This document shows positions 35,053 through 43,436 of a stretch of DNA of 64,000 bases, one piece after another. Each line of letters begins with the position of its first letter. Positions within the stretch are counted from its first letter, which is position 1. Both the position numbers and the translations under genes were made by a program. The stretch spans positions 1,860,001 through 1,924,000 of the forward strand of contig NZ_CP139003.1 of the NCBI RefSeq assembly GCF_044597725.1, read 5' to 3'. The notes beneath the pieces were generated by a model that did not search any database, was not told where the DNA came from, and saw only the letters and a program-made list of their open reading frames with translations. The stretch comes from Bermanella sp044597725 (lineage in GTDB: Bacteria > Pseudomonadota > Gammaproteobacteria > Pseudomonadales > Oceanobacteraceae).

Positions 35053-38000
35053 AATAACTACCAGAGGTTGTCCCGCTGATACCCGTTGACCACCATCAAG
35101 CAATACATGAGTGACGGTACCGCTAATAGAGGCTACAACCGGAATCTCCATTTTCATAGATTCCAATATCATGAGAACTTGCCCTTCTTTTACGCAGTCA
35201 CCAACAGCTACTTGGTTTTGCCACACGCTTCCCGAAATAGAACTATCGATGACAATATGATCATCTGGCCAATCCTGTATTTGTTCGACTGTATCGGCTT
35301 CTTCGGCTTGGTAATTGAATTGCCCAGTGCGATGCCACTGTGCTAATTCAGCGGCAAATGCATTCTCTCTTTTTGTTTGAAACTCATTAATGCTTGCCTG
35401 ATTTTCGGCAATATAATTATTATATTCTGTCAGGCTAAATTCGCTTTCCTCTATCTTTATAGGATACGTACCTAAAGGAAATGATTTGCGTATGTCTTTA
35501 AGTTCATCAGAGGAAACTTCGTAAAAGCGAATTTGGTCGAAAAACCGAAGCAACCAAGGTTGAGTGAATTCTTTTGTTTTACGGTATCGGTTCCACATTT
35601 GTAACGTACGCCCCACAAACTGATAACCGCCAGGGCCTTCCATACCGTAAACACACATGTATGAGCCGCCAATGCCCACAGAGTTTTCTGCCGTCCATGT
35701 TCTTGCTGGGTTGTATTTGGTGGTAACGAGGCGATGGCGAGGGTCAATGGGTGTAGAAACTGGCGCACCCAAGTACACATCACCCAGTCCCATTACTAAA
35801 TATGAGGCATTGAATACAATGTCTTTTACTTCATCAATAGAATTTAAGCCGTTAATTCGTCGAATAAACTCTAAATTACTGGGGCACCAAGGAGCATTTT
35901 TACGTACCGATTGGTCATACTTTTCTATGGCTAATTGGCAGGCTTCATCATTCCAAGACAGGGGAATATGCACAATACGTGACGGTACTTTTAACTGGTC
36001 TAGTTGAGTTAATAAATACGCCTCGCCAGATTTTAAATATTCAATTAACCTTTTATAAGAAATAATTTGGCTATCATAATGAACTTGTATTGAACGAATA
36101 CCGGGCGTGAGTTCTTTTATACCCGGTTGCGGACTAGCCTGAAGCCATTGCATTAAAGCGTGGGCACGAAAACGTAATTCTATATCCAACGCCTGTTGGC
36201 CGTATTCCACTAACAAAAAGTGATCACCCGCTGCTCGATAGGTAATTTCAATACCGGTTTCTTCTACCGATGTTTGATCAAGAATCGGCGTAGTAATTGG
36301 GGTTGATTCATAGCTATGTTCAGCGAGACTCAGTTGATTAATGCTATTAAGTTGTTTTGCTTCAAGCTCACTGGCAGTTTCTAGCGACACAGGAATAAAC
36401 TGAATACGATCTCCTGCGCGTAGCTGGCCTAGCTTCCACAGGTCCGCTTGAATAACCGTAGCAGGGCAAACAAAGCCACCAAGTGAGGGACCGTCGGGTC
36501 CTAGGATGACAGGCATATCACCCGTGAAATCGACGGTACCAAAAGCATAGGCATTATCGTGAATATTAGAAGGGTGCAAGCCTGCTTCACCGCCATTTTT
36601 TCTGGCCCATTGTGGTTTGGGGCCAATTAGGCGAATACCGGTTCGGCTGGAATTATAATGCACCTCCCACGGGTAAGAGAAAAATGTATCTATGTCGTCT
36701 TGAGTAAAAAAGTCAGGTGCACCATGTGGCCCGTAAATGACTTTTATCTGCCAGGTGTTATCAATTTTAGGCTGGTGCGCAATCGGTAATGCTTGTGCTG
36801 TAATGGCTTGTGCACATTCGGTGATATTCAGTGAATCGCCCGTTTTTAGCGCACGGCCATTGTGTCCACCAAACTGACCTAAAGTAAAAGTTGCGCGAGA
36901 GCCAAGATAAAGCGGGCAGTGAATGCCCTGTTTAATACATAAATAGCTGCGTGCGCCTTTATCCTTTATGCGTCCTAAATCTAAGCATTGATTCGCCTTA
37001 ACAGGAATAACTGTCCAAAGTGGAATAGATTTATTATCCAGTTTTGCCTCGATTTGCGCCCCTGAAATAACAATCTGAGAATCACAACTAAACACTAGTT
37101 TTGGACCCTGCATGGTTATTTCTAAGCCTGCGGCATTGTCGTGGTTACCTAATAAATAATTACCTAATCGGAACGATTGATTATCAAATGGCCCAGAGGG
37201 GGGAACGCCTACGTCCCAGTAACCACGACGGCCCGGGTAGTCTTGAATGGTGGTTTGAGTGCCACCGCTCAGTACATCAATTCGGCAAGGTTGATAATTA
37301 AATTCATTAAGGTAGCGAGTGGTCATTTCACCCTTTAGTAGAATAGGGTCTTGGCTCAACTCAATAAGATAGGGCAGGTTGGTTTGCGATCCATAAAGTT
37401 CAATTTCGTTTAATGTGTCTGTGAGTTGTGAAAAAGCTGTGGGACGATCATGCTCGTGGACTATGACCTTAGCAATCATTGGGTCGAAATAGGGGGAGAT
37501 TTCCATGCCCGACTCAATCCAGTGGTCAATGCGGATATTACTCTTTTCAGGAAAGCTCACTTTACTTAACAGGCCGGGGCTAGGTTGAAAATTTTGATAC
37601 GGATCCTCGGCGTATATTCGCACCTGTACAGCATGGCCACGTGGAGTAAGCTGATTGCGCTTTTGTGCAAGGTTAATGTCGTCACCACTTGCTTGCGTAA
37701 TCATCCACTCAACTAAATCGATATCATATACCGCTTCGGTTACACCGTGTTCCACTTGTAGTCGGGTATTGACTTCCAAAAAATAAAACGTATTTTCGTC
37801 GCTGTCGTAAATGAACTCTACCGTACCTGCATTACGGTAGTTGACACTTGCTAGTAGTGATTCGGCGGTTGTATATAATTGCTGACGAATCTCATGGGTT
37901 AGGTTAGGCGCGGGGCATTCCTCTACAACTTTCTGATTGCGACGTTGGCTTGAGCAATCACGTTCGCCAATAGCGAGTGCTTGTCCATTGCCATCACCAA

Positions 38001-38637
38001 AAACCTGTACTTCTATATGGCGTGCATTAGCAATGTATTTTTCTAGGAAGATACCATCGTTAGAGAAGTTATGACTGCTTAAGCGTTTAACACTGTCAAA
38101 TGCCGATATCATCTCTGCTTCTGTGTGGCATAGTTGCATGCCAATACCGCCGCCGCCTGCGGTACTTTTAAGCATGACGGGATAACCAATTTGTTGGGCA
38201 ATATCAATTGCGTCTTCTATGCTTTGCAGTAAATCACTGCCCAGAGCAAGTGGAACATGAGCCTTTTCGGCCAATGCACGGGCTTCATGCTTTAAACCAA
38301 AAATACGTATTTGCTCGGTTGTAGGGCCAATAAAGGTGATATTGTTTTCCTCACATAAACGCACAAATTGTGCATTCTCACTTAAAAACCCATAACCCGG
38401 GTGGATAGCATCTGCATTTGTTTGCTTTGCAAGTTCAATAATTTTTTCGATATTTAAATAGGTTTCCGATGCATTGCCACTGCCTAAACTATAGGCTTCA
38501 TCGGCATTGCGCACATGCAGGCTTTCTTGGTCGCTTTCCGCGTAGACAGCCACACTTGTGATATTGAGTTTATTTAGGGTTCGAATAATGCGAGTAGCAA
38601 TTGCGCCACGGTTGGCAATAAGAACTTTTTTAAACAT
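35044..38637 (-). CDS. Urea carboxylase family protein, probable guanidine carboxylase
   Basis: 1197 residues from the ATG at 38637, chosen because the conserved MFKKVLIANRG begins there with AGG upstream; a longer reading is not family-like. Domains in order: biotin carboxylase (residues ~1-445), KipA/AHS2 (~450-770, DVLSGGTQTTIQDYPGRRG), KipI/AHS1 (~795-1010), and a C-terminal biotinyl domain with biotinylated K1162 in LESMKMEI. Family members carboxylate urea to allophanate or, in riboswitch-linked operons, guanidine to carboxyguanidine. The guanidine-I riboswitch and DUF1989 partners favour guanidine. Last gene of the operon; its terminator overlaps the stop. Confidence 0.9.
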   Translation of the reverse strand: MFKKVLIANRGAIATRIIRTLNKLNITSVAVYAESDQESLHVRNADEAYSLGSGNASETYLNIEKIIELAKQTNADAIHPGYGFLSENAQFVRLCEENNITFIGPTTEQIRIFGLKHEARALAEKAHVPLALGSDLLQSIEDAIDIAQQIGYPVMLKSTAGGGGIGMQLCHTEAEMISAFDSVKRLSSHNFSNDGIFLEKYIANARHIEVQVFGDGNGQALAIGERDCSSQRRNQKVVEECPAPNLTHEIRQQLYTTAESLLASVNYRNAGTVEFIYDSDENTFYFLEVNTRLQVEHGVTEAVYDIDLVEWMITQASGDDINLAQKRNQLTPRGHAVQVRIYAEDPYQNFQPSPGLLSKVSFPEKSNIRIDHWIESGMEISPYFDPMIAKVIVHEHDRPTAFSQLTDTLNEIELYGSQTNLPYLIELSQDPILLKGEMTTRYLNEFNYQPCRIDVLSGGTQTTIQDYPGRRGYWDVGVPPSGPFDNQSFRLGNYLLGNHDNAAGLEITMQGPKLVFSCDSQIVISGAQIEAKLDNKSIPLWTVIPVKANQCLDLGRIKDKGARSYLCIKQGIHCPLYLGSRATFTLGQFGGHNGRALKTGDSLNITECAQAITAQALPIAHQPKIDNTWQIKVIYGPHGAPDFFTQDDIDTFFSYPWEVHYNSSRTGIRLIGPKPQWARKNGGEAGLHPSNIHDNAYAFGTVDFTGDMPVILGPDGPSLGGFVCPATVIQADLWKLGQLRAGDRIQFIPVSLETASELEAKQLNSINQLSLAEHSYESTPITTPILDQTSVEETGIEITYRAAGDHFLLVEYGQQALDIELRFRAHALMQWLQASPQPGIKELTPGIRSIQVHYDSQIISYKRLIEYLKSGEAYLLTQLDQLKVPSRIVHIPLSWNDEACQLAIEKYDQSVRKNAPWCPSNLEFIRRINGLNSIDEVKDIVFNASYLVMGLGDVYLGAPVSTPIDPRHRLVTTKYNPARTWTAENSVGIGGSYMCVYGMEGPGGYQFVGRTLQMWNRYRKTKEFTQPWLLRFFDQIRFYEVSSDELKDIRKSFPLGTYPIKIEESEFSLTEYNNYIAENQASINEFQTKRENAFAAELAQWHRTGQFNYQAEEADTVEQIQDWPDDHIVIDSSISGSVWQNQVAVGDCVKEGQVLMILESMKMEIPVVASISGTVTHVLLDGGQRVSAGQPLVVIKD

Positions 38638-38706
38638 GCTTACCTGATTCGGGCCGTCCCGAATGTCTTTACAACGATGGTCGTCCATCGAGGTGCTAAA
38701 AGATAA

Positions 38707-39345
38707 TTAGTTAGTCCAAACCAGATATTCTATTGGCGTTGGGTTATAACCATTGCATGGATTATTAAGTTGAGGACAGTTAGAGATTAGAATTATGCTG
38801 TCCATTTTTGCTTCTAGTTCTACGTATTTACCTTTACCCGAAATACCATCGGCGAATGTAAGCCCGCCATCTTTGGTAACAGGTACATTCATAAAAAAGT
38901 TAATGTTATGTCCAATGTCCCGTTTACTAATACCGTATTCGGGATGTTCGGCAATAGCCAGCATCCAGCTATCGCGGCAAGAATGCATACAGCGTTTTTC
39001 TAGGTCGTAGCGAACGGTGTTACTTTCTGTAGAGCATGCACCACCTAATGTATCGTGACGCCCACAGGTATCTGCCGTAATTTCAAGCATGATGTTGTTT
39101 TTGTTAGAACGTAGTTTAGAGCCAGCCGTTAAATACACATTATTTTGCTCTCGTATGGTATCCATTATGCTATAGCGCTCGCTTGGATTATGCGCATTGA
39201 AAAATAATGTATCGGCTGCTTGGTTGCCCTCAATATCTAGGATACGAACGGTTTCGCCTTTATTTATAACGCCTATAAAATAATCACCCGCATCTATGGT
39301 CTTTCGGTAGCTGGCGGTATCAATATCTAATTTAGATTGTTGCAT
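38707..39345 (-). CDS. DUF1989 protein, urea carboxylase-associated type 1 (carboxyguanidine deiminase subunit)
   Basis: 212 residues. Start taken at 39345 (MQQSKLDID) with GGGAG about 8 nt upstream; the longer frame would overlap the previous gene. DUF1989 features are GETVRILDIEGNQAADTLFF (near residue 27) and Cys/His-rich metal-binding segments TCGRHDTLGGACS (near 93) and CMHSCRDSW. It pairs with the larger DUF1989 protein encoded just upstream. Members in guanidine operons form a heteromeric carboxyguanidine deiminase yielding allophanate and ammonia. Separated from the carboxylase gene by 69 bp. Confidence 0.88.
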   Translation of the reverse strand: MQQSKLDIDTASYRKTIDAGDYFIGVINKGETVRILDIEGNQAADTLFFNAHNPSERYSIMDTIREQNNVYLTAGSKLRSNKNNIMLEITADTCGRHDTLGGACSTESNTVRYDLEKRCMHSCRDSWMLAIAEHPEYGISKRDIGHNINFFMNVPVTKDGGLTFADGISGKGKYVELEAKMDSIILISNCPQLNNPCNGYNPTPIEYLVWTN

Positions 39346-39358
39346 TGTAATCTCCCTA

Positions 39359-40093
39359 TTAAGCAATCAGGCCCAAATAATAAAGTTGATTGTTTTTAAA
39401 ACCGCGTTTATTTTCTTCACGGAAATTCATGCAGTAGTCATCATCTTTAATATCTAAAGCCGTTCCTAATTCCACACCAATGGGTTGCTTGGGGTAATCT
39501 TTTTCCATATCTAATGGGTGAGGGCAAGTATGCAAAATGACTAGGGTATCCATTTCAAATCTAAGAGTGACGCTTTGACCGGGCACCTTGCTTTCTTGAG
39601 ATAATTTCATATTGCCTTGATCATCGGTATAAACTTGGGAAAACCAGTTTATATTCGATGCCATGTCTTGGGCGTTTAAACCGTATTTAGCAAGCTCTAC
39701 TAAAAACGCATCATAGCCATTTTGCAGCCAATCGTTATGGTCATCTTGATAGCTGCGCTTGCCCCATTTTTCTTCAATGTGTGACGCATGTGTATTGCCA
39801 CAAAGCGTATCGTGCCAGCCAAATGAGTCCTCTATGATGGACGCGAATACCCGACCCATATCTGAATATAAACAATTGCCTCGCGTAAGCTTAAACGTAT
39901 GCTGGCACTTGAGTGTATCGGGTGCGTTGTAGCGCTCCAGTGTATTTTCTGGGTTATAAAAAAGCATGCCCACATTAGCGCCACCGGCAATGTCAGTTAG
40001 GCGCATGACCGTTCCGCGTCGAATGCGTAGCGACCAGTGAGAGCCCGCTGGAATGGATGTCTTATAATCAATTGAACGTATGTAATCGCTCAT
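39359..40093 (-). CDS. DUF1989 protein, urea carboxylase-associated type 2 (carboxyguanidine deiminase subunit)
   Basis: 244 residues. It opens IRSIDYKTSIPAGSHWS and contains GGANVGMLFYNP and WHDTLCGNTHASH, the equivalent metal-binding region of its paralogue. The fit is to the larger of the two urea-carboxylase-associated DUF1989 proteins. The two are homologous and adjacent, as in known carboxyguanidine deiminase gene pairs. GGAG lies upstream of the start. Position between the transporter ATPase and the type 1 gene is the standard order. Confidence 0.88.
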   Translation of the reverse strand: MSDYIRSIDYKTSIPAGSHWSLRIRRGTVMRLTDIAGGANVGMLFYNPENTLERYNAPDTLKCQHTFKLTRGNCLYSDMGRVFASIIEDSFGWHDTLCGNTHASHIEEKWGKRSYQDDHNDWLQNGYDAFLVELAKYGLNAQDMASNINWFSQVYTDDQGNMKLSQESKVPGQSVTLRFEMDTLVILHTCPHPLDMEKDYPKQPIGVELGTALDIKDDDYCMNFREENKRGFKNNQLYYLGLIA

Positions 40094-40118
40094 GTTGATC
40101 TCCTTTAGTTCTTATAAA

Positions 40119-40904
40119 TCACGATGCATTCGCTGCAATAGGGCGAATTTCATCATCAATTGTTTCGTAAAGTTTCGAGTCAGTTTGTCCAACTGGAATA
40201 TCGTAAGTAATGGTTGCGCCATAGCGGTTGGGTGCGTGATGATCGATTCTTACTTTATCGAAAACCCAAAGCCGCGTTCCTAGGTAAAAGCCTTCTTTTA
40301 AATCGTGGGTAACCATAAAAACAGTGAGTTTGTGTTCTTTGCACAGGTTCAAAACCAGTTTGTGCATGTCGGCTCGAATCCCCGGGTCGAGTGCTCCAAA
40401 GGGTTCATCGAGTAAAAGAATACGTGGTTTTCCTAATAACGCTTGAGCGATTGCAAGTCGTTGTTTCATACCGCCCGATAACTCATGGGGGTATTTATTG
40501 AGAGTGTGTCCCAATCCCACTTTTTTCAGCATGACGGTGGCATCTTCCTTAGCTGCTTTTTTGGCTTTACCAAACAGGTAGCCAGTTATTCCTTTTGCTT
40601 GAAACCCTTTGGTTGCCATAACATTTTCTAATACCGTCATGTGAGGGAATACCGAGTATTGCTGAAATACAATGCCTCGGTCAGGGCCGGGTTCTTCGGC
40701 AATGGGCTTGCCATCTAATAGAATCTCGCCCTTACTGGGAAGAACGGTTCCCAATAACATGTTTAAAAATGTACTTTTACCACAGCCTGATGTGCCCACT
40801 AGGGTGATGAATTCACCTTCGTAAACCTTGGTCGATAGATTTTCTAATATGAGATTATCGCCATATTGTTTCCAGACATTTTTTACTTCAATCATGGGGT
40901 TCAT
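40119..40904 (-). CDS. ABC transporter ATP-binding protein (guanidine/urea carboxylase region)
   Basis: 261 residues. Walker A GTSGCGKST (residues 37-45), Q-loop QQYSVFPHM, signature LSGGMKQRL, Walker B ILLLDEPFGALD and the switch His in VTHD are all present. It resembles nitrate/taurine/urea-carboxylase-region ATPases and energises the adjacent permease. Its start overlaps the permease stop by ATGA (40901-40904). Probably imports guanidine or a related nitrogen compound. The substrate rests on operon context. Confidence 0.92.
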   Translation of the reverse strand: MNPMIEVKNVWKQYGDNLILENLSTKVYEGEFITLVGTSGCGKSTFLNMLLGTVLPSKGEILLDGKPIAEEPGPDRGIVFQQYSVFPHMTVLENVMATKGFQAKGITGYLFGKAKKAAKEDATVMLKKVGLGHTLNKYPHELSGGMKQRLAIAQALLGKPRILLLDEPFGALDPGIRADMHKLVLNLCKEHKLTVFMVTHDLKEGFYLGTRLWVFDKVRIDHHAPNRYGATITYDIPVGQTDSKLYETIDDEIRPIAANAS

Positions 40905-41734
40905 GCTTTGCCTCCCTGATTTGCTGAAAGGTCATGCCATGGGAAAAGAAAGCGACTACTCTGGCGCAAACCCATATCAATAACAAAGGCGAGTAAAGTA
41001 ATCCATGCAACGTAAGGCAGTATTACGTCCATGGCCATATAGCGTCTAACTAAAAATATGCGATAGCCTAAACCGTCGGTGGCGGCCACTGCTTCTGCTG
41101 CAATTAAGAATAACCAGCCAGCGCCAAGTGATAAGCGTACCGCATCGATTAGCTTAGGCATGATTTGCGGAAGCAATACACGTATTAGTATTTGTGAAGT
41201 ATTTGCGCCAAGTGTTTGTGCCTTTACTAATTGCTCAGATGGCACTTCTTGGGTACGACGCAAAATATCACGGGCAATAAAAGGCGTAATACCAATAGCG
41301 ATAAGCATTACTTTTGATAATTCACCCAAACCAAATACAATGAAAAGGATGGGCAAAATAGCCAAAGGTGGAATAAGCGATACAACGGTGAGCAGAGGTG
41401 AAAGCCATGCCGAAAATAAAGGTAAGGCCCCCGCTAATAAACCAATGGTTAAGCCAATTGTTGCGGCAATTAAAACACCTAAGGCCAGTCGAGTTAAGCT
41501 GCTTGCAGTATCCTGCCAGAATACATACTCGCCGGTGCGTTTAGAGGGTTCAAACGCCATGCGAGAAAAACCATCACTGATTTGAGCGAAACTAGGCAGC
41601 AGTTTATCGTTCGGGTTAAGTTCTAACCGTGCATCGGAGTTGATTAAATAAATAATCAATAAAAGCGCAAACGGTAATAGACCAAGGAATACACCTAATG
41701 GTCGATTGGGTTGCCAATTTATAATTCTTTTCAT
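40901..41734 (-). CDS. ABC transporter permease (guanidine/urea carboxylase region)
   Basis: 277 residues with about six membrane helices. The ATPase-contact loop has the pattern EQLVKAQTLGANTSQILIRV (around residue 178). Start taken at 41734 (MKRIINWQPN), with AGG six bases upstream; an alternative ATG at 41770 follows a hairpin directly and has a GGGG about 8 nt away, so a 12-residue longer form is possible. Inner-membrane channel of the importer; works with the ATPase downstream and the periplasmic protein upstream. Confidence 0.9.
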   Translation of the reverse strand: MKRIINWQPNRPLGVFLGLLPFALLLIIYLINSDARLELNPNDKLLPSFAQISDGFSRMAFEPSKRTGEYVFWQDTASSLTRLALGVLIAATIGLTIGLLAGALPLFSAWLSPLLTVVSLIPPLAILPILFIVFGLGELSKVMLIAIGITPFIARDILRRTQEVPSEQLVKAQTLGANTSQILIRVLLPQIMPKLIDAVRLSLGAGWLFLIAAEAVAATDGLGYRIFLVRRYMAMDVILPYVAWITLLAFVIDMGLRQSSRFLFPWHDLSANQGGKA

Positions 41735-41775
41735 AGCGGGCCTTTCATTGAGTTGTGCGTAAACCATCATAAATG

Positions 41776-41796
41776 CGCCCCAATTAATTTGGGGCG
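41776..41796 (-). other. Intercistronic hairpin between binding-protein and permease genes
   Basis: Eight-bp perfect stem CGCCCCAA/TTGGGGCG with a 5-nt loop, 9 bp after the binding-protein stop. Such hairpins often stabilise the upstream mRNA so that the binding protein is made in excess of the permease. Confidence 0.6.
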
Positions 41797-41804
41797 TAAC
41801 TCAA

Positions 41805-42845
41805 TTAAAGGCTTCCGTCTGCCGCCATTTGCATATAACTTGGGTCAAAGCGAAGCTTTACATTACCCGCATTGCCATAAGTGCCCACGGGTGTTTCGAT
41901 GCCAATGAATTTTGCATCAGGAGCGCCTTCACCGAGTAGCCCATGTTTAAACGAAAATTCCGCCACATTCTTCATGGTTGAAATTAAGTTTTCACTATTG
42001 GTTAACTCAAGGGCTGATGCTGGTGTGTAAAACATTTCCGTGCTGGCAAGTTGAGATTCGTATCCGGCAAGGTCGGTACCCGATGCTTCTGCCATATAGG
42101 TCTTAGCTTGCATGGCTTTTTCATCACTACCATTCATGTGCGACATGATTTCATACCAAGCCCCCGTCAATGCTTTACCTAATTTTGGGTTCGCTTTCAG
42201 TGTGTCGGTATTAACAACCAGTAAGTCAATTATTTCACCAGGGATTTGCGAAGAGTCGAATACTTTAGTGCTATCGGGCATGGATTCAATTTCACTTAAA
42301 AGAGGGTTCCAAGTGGCGACTGCGGTTACATCATCGGTACTATAGGCTGCAACCATATCGGCATCGGATGTATTAACCACAGTTAGGTCTTTTTCACTCA
42401 TACCAACCGTGTCTAAGCCACGAGCCAATAGATAGTGGGAGACACTTAACTCAACTAGGTTGATTTGTTGACCTTCTAAATCTTTTAGTGAATCTGCATC
42501 TTTTAATACAATACCGTCGTTGCCATTTGAAAAGTCTCCCACTACAAGTGCAGTACTATCAACACCACCTGCAGCAGGAATGGTTAACGCATCCATATTA
42601 GTCATAGTGCAGGCATCAAATTCGCCGGTGGTATATTGGTTGATGGATTCGATGTAGTCATTAATCTGTACAACTTCTATATCGATACCGTATTTATCGG
42701 CCCATTTATCAACGATGCCTTGTTCAGCACCATAAGCCCACGGCATCCAACCTACGTAAATAGACCAGCAGACTTTAAAGGTATCAGAAGCCTGGCTAAA
42801 TGAAGAAATTGATAAGGTAAAAAGGAGTGCTAAAAAGCGTTTCAT
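41805..42845 (-). CDS. ABC transporter substrate-binding protein (guanidine/urea carboxylase region)
   Basis: 346 residues. The signal peptide cleaves near residue 19 (SSFSQA-SD). The mature protein is of the nitrate/taurine/urea-carboxylase-region type: VCWSIYVGWMPWAYGAEQGI at its start, YTTGEFDACTMTNMDALT, and DVTAVATWNPLLSEI. First protein gene after the guanidine-I riboswitch, with GAGG upstream of the ATG. Periplasmic receptor of the importer; guanidine or a guanidino compound is the inferred ligand. Confidence 0.9.
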   Translation of the reverse strand: MKRFLALLFTLSISSFSQASDTFKVCWSIYVGWMPWAYGAEQGIVDKWADKYGIDIEVVQINDYIESINQYTTGEFDACTMTNMDALTIPAAGGVDSTALVVGDFSNGNDGIVLKDADSLKDLEGQQINLVELSVSHYLLARGLDTVGMSEKDLTVVNTSDADMVAAYSTDDVTAVATWNPLLSEIESMPDSTKVFDSSQIPGEIIDLLVVNTDTLKANPKLGKALTGAWYEIMSHMNGSDEKAMQAKTYMAEASGTDLAGYESQLASTEMFYTPASALELTNSENLISTMKNVAEFSFKHGLLGEGAPDAKFIGIETPVGTYGNAGNVKLRFDPSYMQMAADGSL

Positions 42846-42904
42846 AGAAGACCCTCGCAGTCTGCTCAGTTACACGGAGTACCCTTGGCATAAGTCCAAG
42901 ATCG

Positions 42905-43024
42905 TCTCCCGGGCTTTTGTCCCGCCGTGTAACCTGTGCCTTTCGTGAAAGGGGGAGGTCGAATGCTCTTGGACCAGTCATCAGGGCTAATTAATTGAAT
43001 GTGAGCCTGATCGGAACCCTAGCG
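42905..43024 (-). promoter_or_regulatory. Guanidine-I (ykkC) riboswitch
   Basis: On the minus strand the conserved parts occur in the right order. First comes CTAGGGTTCCG (from 43022), then ACTGGTCCAAGAGC. ACACGGCGGGACAAAAGCCC and GGGAGA follow, ending at 42905. These match the class I guanidine-sensing ykkC consensus. It lies in the leader of the ABC-transporter/DUF1989/carboxylase operon. Downstream, CCGTGTAAC (42877-42869) can pair with GTTACACGG of the aptamer (42933-42925), a probable off-state. No U-tract terminator is seen, so control may be translational or of unusual form. Confidence 0.92.
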
Positions 43025-43080
43025 TTCTATTTCAAATTGTATTGTCTGTCCTATGACAAGGGTACGGACATTTATGGAAT

Positions 43081-43096
43081 TGCAAGGCGGATGCCA
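43081..43096 (-). promoter_or_regulatory. Sigma-54 (-24/-12) promoter of the guanidine operon
   Basis: Minus strand TGGCAT, five bases (CCGCC), TTGCA. Ten of the eleven non-spacer positions match the RpoN consensus, and the GG-GC spacing is 12 bp. The predicted start near 43070 is ~46 bp before the riboswitch. Confidence 0.8.
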
Positions 43097-43160
43097 ATTA
43101 GCCGCTACCCGTAACTTTGGTGCTAGATGCGTAGCCAGTACGCGACAAAGTGCTATTTGA

Positions 43161-43176
43161 CGCACCAAGCCAATGC
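43161..43176. promoter_or_regulatory. Weaker NtrC-like site
   Basis: CGCAC, six bases, then AATGC: one good and one partial half-site. It starts 31 bp from the stronger site at 43192, about three helical turns, the usual arrangement for tandem NtrC sites. Confidence 0.4.
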
Positions 43177-43191
43177 GAGCATGAGTTGCTT

Positions 43192-43207
43192 TGCACGGTA
43201 CTGGTGC
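43192..43207. promoter_or_regulatory. NtrC-like enhancer site
   Basis: TGCAC, six bases, then GGTGC: both conserved NtrC half-sites match. It is ~120 bp upstream of the predicted sigma-54 start of the guanidine operon, a typical enhancer distance. Confidence 0.6.
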
Positions 43208-43213
43208 TAATAA

Positions 43214-43306
43214 CTAGAAGCCCCCGGTGTCGTGTAGGTAGTACTTGGCAATGGCCAGTACCAACATAAGGGTAATCAATATACGCATTAGTAGGTGCAT
43301 GTTCAT
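43214..43306 (-). CDS. Predicted 30-residue single-helix membrane peptide
   Basis: Reads MNMHLLMRIL... to ...YYLHDTGGF, with one hydrophobic helix covering residues ~4-20 and a short polar tail. AAGGA lies 10 nt before the ATG. A textbook extended -10 (TGC-TATAAT) is upstream at 43362-43354, giving a ~40-nt leader. No family was recognised. It lies upstream of the guanidine operon promoter on the same strand but has its own promoter. The gene is supported only by these signals, so it could be chance. Confidence 0.55.
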   Translation of the reverse strand: MNMHLLMRILITLMLVLAIAKYYLHDTGGF

Positions 43307-43353
43307 GTTATCGCTTGTCCTTTTTTGATCGACTATTTATTTCGTGAATGCTG

Positions 43354-43362
43354 ATTATAGCA
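43354..43362 (-). promoter_or_regulatory. Extended -10 promoter of the small membrane peptide
   Basis: Minus-strand TGC followed by TATAAT, a perfect extended -10 element. The -35 position is weak (TATTAA). It predicts a start near 43347. Confidence 0.6.
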
Positions 43363-43387
43363 ACCATACAGCAGACTTAATAAAGCA

Positions 43388-43393
43388 TATAAT
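43388..43393 (+). promoter_or_regulatory. -10 box of the EamA gene
   Basis: Perfect TATAAT about 44 bp before the chosen EamA start, with a weak -35 (CATACA). It lies after the upstream candidate ATG at 43344, which supports the later start at 43437. Confidence 0.5.
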
Positions 43394-43436
43394 CTACCGC
43401 CAGAATGACTCAAGTTCAACAGATAGTAGGTACTCA

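Noticed and set aside
43344..43436. Longer EamA start at 43344
   Set aside because: The extra residues are polar and unlike the family, and a TATAAT box lies downstream of that ATG.
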